Origin: Agrypnia vestita
Lineage: Eukaryota; Arthropoda; Insecta; Trichoptera; Phryganeidae
Length of the DNA: 64,000 nucleotides
Direction of reading: 5' to 3'
NCBI GenBank assembly: GCA_016648135.1
Contig: JADDOH010002568.1
Location: 1 to 64,000, forward strand
The notes below the pieces were generated by a model that had not been told where the DNA came from, did not search any database, and saw only the letters and a list, made by a program, of their open reading frames with translations. This document shows, piece by piece, positions 63,824 to 64,000 of this stretch. Positions within the stretch are counted from its first letter, which is position 1, and the number at the start of each line of letters is the position of its first letter. Made by a program: the position numbers and the translations under genes.

Positions 63824-64000
63824 GCCGAAGAGAGATTTTCGTACATTGACCCTACGCTACGTATCCTTGTCGCACAAGTACTATTATGTTGCTGTCACGC
63901 TCGCACAGGCACATCGAGCGAGCGTGACAGCAACATAATAGTACGCGTGCGACAAGGATACGTAGCGTACGGTCAATGTATGGACATCTCTCTCTTCGGC
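63824..64000. mobile_element. near-perfect hairpin element reaching the window end
   Basis: Arms of about 80 bp (63824-63904 and 63918-64000) opening GCCGAAGAGAGAT and closing ATCTCTCTCTTCGGC pair almost throughout, including GTTGCTGTCACGCTCGC / GCGAGCGTGACAGCAAC, around a 13-base loop. Whether it extends past 64000 cannot be seen. Confidence 0.85.

Noticed and set aside
1..64000. CRISPR arrays, operons, bacterial genes, viral integrations
   Set aside because: No regular direct repeats with unique spacers, no ribosome-binding-site-linked gene runs and no viral capsid or polymerase motifs were seen; the reverse transcriptases all belong to LINE or Penelope types.

Overview
The window reads as an insect (arthropod) nuclear genome: A+T-rich, almost gene-free, and built of layered, mostly decayed transposable elements. 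One host exon is recognisable. On the minus strand at 54374-54430, 57 nt encode the N-terminus of vinculin (MPVFHTKIIESILEPVAQQ) and end exactly at a GT splice donor. No second vinculin exon was recognised below it, so positions 1-54373 are probably a very large first intron, and 54540-64000 is upstream intergenic DNA. The order is not settled: the cecropia-type mariner, tRNA SINEs, Transib, Penelope and Helentron-like pieces fit several insect orders.

Layout. 1-11 kb: a minisatellite-bearing repeat, LINE 3' ends, the first copies of several MITE families, a SINE head and an LTR-like segment. 11-24 kb: L2/CR1-like, Jockey-like and RTE-like LINE remnants, a fold-back MITE, a hammerhead-ribozyme repeat, a near-intact mariner (18259-19543) and a PIF/Harbinger-like element. 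25-27 kb: a complete-ended Transib element (RAG1-related transposase) with 35-bp inverted repeats and a 5-bp target duplication. 28-44 kb: LINE fragments, MITEs, SINEs, a second LTR-like segment and a cluster of perfect heat-shock elements. 44-46 kb: two convergent Penelope-like ends, each carrying a GIY-YIG endonuclease piece followed by a hammerhead ribozyme, then a MITE nested inside another MITE. 46-54 kb: more MITEs and the vinculin exon. 54-64 kb: small Tc1/mariner-like hairpins, inverted Penelope ends, a hAT element inside an RTE-like LINE, a pogo-like element hosting a Penelope fragment, and a near-perfect hairpin running into the window edge.

No element looks fully autonomous. The mariner is closest: both ITRs, the TA duplication and all three catalytic Asp are present, but one base is missing in the reading frame. 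The strongest signals are the Penelope-linked hammerhead ribozymes (one with helices I and II perfect), a second hammerhead-bearing repeat with palindromic helix III that resembles retrozymes, the Transib element, and transposon-borne heat-shock elements. Several nested insertions give a relative order of activity.
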